The notes beneath the pieces are model-generated. The model ran no database searches and had not been told where the DNA came from. It saw nothing but the letters and a program-made list of their open reading frames with translations. From NCBI GenBank assembly GCA_963608705.1, contig CAVDHB010000031.1, positions 1-26,110 of the forward strand: a stretch of DNA of 26,110 bases, written 5' to 3'. Position numbers and translations under genes: made by a program. Each line of letters starts with the position of its first letter. Within the stretch, counting starts at the first letter, position 1. The DNA is from CAVDHB01 sp963608705 (GTDB taxonomy: Bacteria; Bacteroidota; Bacteroidia; Bacteroidales; Bacteroidaceae). Positions 25,272 through 26,110 of the stretch are shown here, one piece after another.

Positions 25272-25439
25272 TCAAATATATGATAATACCGGTCTGTCTA
25301 TAAGATGCCCGGCACTCATATCCTTTATTACTTTATTCATTCCGTCCTGTATTTTCTCCAACTGGGCGGTTTTCAGCGTGCGCAGCCCGCTTGCGTACTT
25401 TCTCATCAGCGAAGCGTTCATGCCTATGTCAATGATGCT
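25272..25439 (-). pseudogene. C-terminal remnant of a helix-turn-helix (HicB/HigA-like antitoxin) protein
   Basis: A 55-codon frame without a proper start reads SIIDIGMNASLMRKYASGL then LKTAQLEKIQDGMNKVIKD. This is the recognition-helix and tail pattern of XRE-type HTH domains at the C terminus of HicB-like or HigA-like antitoxins in Bacteroidota. The frame closes upstream at a stop near 25455, and there the sequence switches to the 19-codon stub in another frame. The rest of the gene is gone, so it appears to be a deletion scar. Family call is from memory of the pattern. Confidence 0.55.
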
Positions 25440-25483
25440 TTTGTAAAGTGATAATCATCTAATTTAAAAGCTGCCTTTTCCAT
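25424..25483 (-). pseudogene. 19-codon N-terminal stub, possibly of a SecB-like protein
   Basis: ATG at 25483 after AAGGAAAT opens MEKAAFKLDDYHFTKASLT and hits a stop at 25424. The start codon and ribosome-binding site look genuine, and it lies 6 bp after the stop of the 87-aa gene. The opening resembles small SecB-like proteins of Bacteroidota (AAFKLxxYxFTK), but 19 residues are too few to be sure. The frame breaks where the HTH remnant begins, so the two partial genes look joined by a deletion. Confidence 0.4.
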
Positions 25484-25489
25484 ATTTCC

Positions 25490-25753
25490 TTATGCCGCAA
25501 AATAATACTGTACATCTACAGAAATTCCATGATTTCCGGAATCTACAGACACACCGTATCTGTGCGTTTTATTTTTTGATGCAGAATTTGAATACGACAC
25601 AGCAATGCCCAACTGCTCTTTTACAAATTTGGCATATTCAATGACATCGGGACCAATCTCATTGAGATACTTTATCTCTTTCCAATCATTATCAAGAATT
25701 TCCTTCGGAGTGTTCTCGAAATATTTCTTAAGACTTTCAAAAAGATCACCCAT
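25490..25753 (-). CDS. Hypothetical 87-aa protein
   Basis: The protein begins MGDLFESLKKYFENTPKEIL then DNDWKEIKYLNEIGPDVIEY, a helical start I recognise in many small Bacteroidota proteins of unknown function. The second half (HRYGVSVDSGNHGISVDVQYYFAA) is beta-rich. No signal peptide or membrane helix. A -7 promoter motif lies 42 bp upstream. It is followed within 6 bp by the stub at 25483, so it was once first in a longer operon. Such genes are often seen in toxin-antitoxin or polymorphic-toxin surroundings as immunity-like partners, but nothing here proves that. Confidence 0.65.
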   Translation of the reverse strand: MGDLFESLKKYFENTPKEILDNDWKEIKYLNEIGPDVIEYAKFVKEQLGIAVSYSNSASKNKTHRYGVSVDSGNHGISVDVQYYFAA

Positions 25754-25794
25754 AATCGATGTATTTAATTGTTTATAATGCTATTTTCAGAGTG

Positions 25795-25802
25795 CAAAGT
25801 TA
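25795..25802 (-). promoter_or_regulatory. -7 element for the 87-aa gene
   Basis: On the minus strand it reads TAACTTTG, a full TAnnTTTG match 42 bp before the ATG at 25753. There is no TTTG at the -33 position. Confidence 0.5.
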
Positions 25803-25933
25803 ATTCTTTTATTTGTAAAAGCACCATTTTTACTTTGTCGATTGTCCTCGTATACAAATATTTAACACATAAAGATTCGTAGGCGGATTCCAGGTAACTA
25901 TTCAGAGGTAGGTGCATGACAAGGCATCAAATC

Positions 25934-26044
25934 TCAAATAAGGCTTGAATAGCATTGAATGAAGTTTTGGCTGTTATTACCGTCATGCCGTCTTGTAAAT
26001 TCCTCCTTTATCGTATTCATAAAGTCTTCTCTAAGCTCCTTCAT
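25934..26044 (-). other. Possible small ORF (36 aa)
   Basis: ATG at 26044 opens MKELREDFMNTIKEEFTRRH and stops at 25934. It is charged and helical at the start. The preceding AAAAGATAAC is a weak ribosome-binding site, and there is no clear promoter. It may be an N-terminal remnant or chance. The rest of 25754-26110 is AT-rich and holds only the promoter motif at 25795. Confidence 0.25.
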
Positions 26045-26110
26045 TGTTATCTTTTCAAATATGAACTATAATAAGAAAACTGCATACGGTTAACGATAAT
26101 TAGCATAATC

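Noticed and set aside
25180..25446. Plus-strand ORF of 88 aa
   Set aside because: It is the opposite strand of the HTH remnant and crosses the minus-strand terminator.

Overview
The window comes from a member of the Bacteroidota, most likely a gut or oral Bacteroidales such as Bacteroides or Prevotella. The evidence is an adjacent SusC/SusD pair, promoters of the Bacteroidota type (TAnnTTTG near -7), a DUF4348-like lipoprotein, a Cys-rich bacterial PheS, and two AAA-ATPase-like/PD-(D/E)XK proteins of a kind that is abundant in this phylum. It is draft sequence: a 666-base run of N lies inside one gene. No rRNA, tRNA, CRISPR array or complete insertion sequence was found.

Layout. Positions 1-227 are non-coding, with a 21-bp triple repeat and two copies of a dispersed palindrome. 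A ketopantoate reductase-like gene (minus strand) follows. Next comes the peroxide-defence pair ahpC-ahpF (plus strand), with a recognisable promoter, a candidate operator inside it, and a terminator-like hairpin between the two genes. At 3.9-5.6 kb is a small envelope operon: a periplasmic beta-propeller protein and an outer-membrane beta-barrel. From 11.1 back to 5.7 kb a minus-strand unit runs pheS, MFS transporter, LuxR-type regulator, TonB-dependent receptor. From 11.2 to 15.1 kb a compact plus-strand unit runs DUF4348-like lipoprotein, murB, PhnP-like metallo-hydrolase, D-lactate dehydrogenase, ending at a strong terminator. At 15.5-20.5 kb is a susC/susD pair with a leader of about 180 nt and no linked carbohydrate-active enzymes.

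The right third is accessory in character. It holds two tandem, nearly identical AAA-ATPase-like/PD-(D/E)XK proteins that differ sharply only in one block; the N gap lies in the second. Then come a 22-bp tandem repeat array, a toxin-antitoxin-like small gene plus GNAT acetyltransferase in which the acetyltransferase is frameshifted, and a decaying module. That module has an intact 87-aa protein, a 19-codon stub, and the tail of a helix-turn-helix protein in another frame, with a terminator still in place.

No clearly new biological system is proven by the sequence. The best leads are the paralogous AAA/nuclease pair with its diverged block, the 22-bp array beside it, and the overlapping small gene/GNAT pair. 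The core-gene part of the window (0.2-15 kb) looks ordinary.
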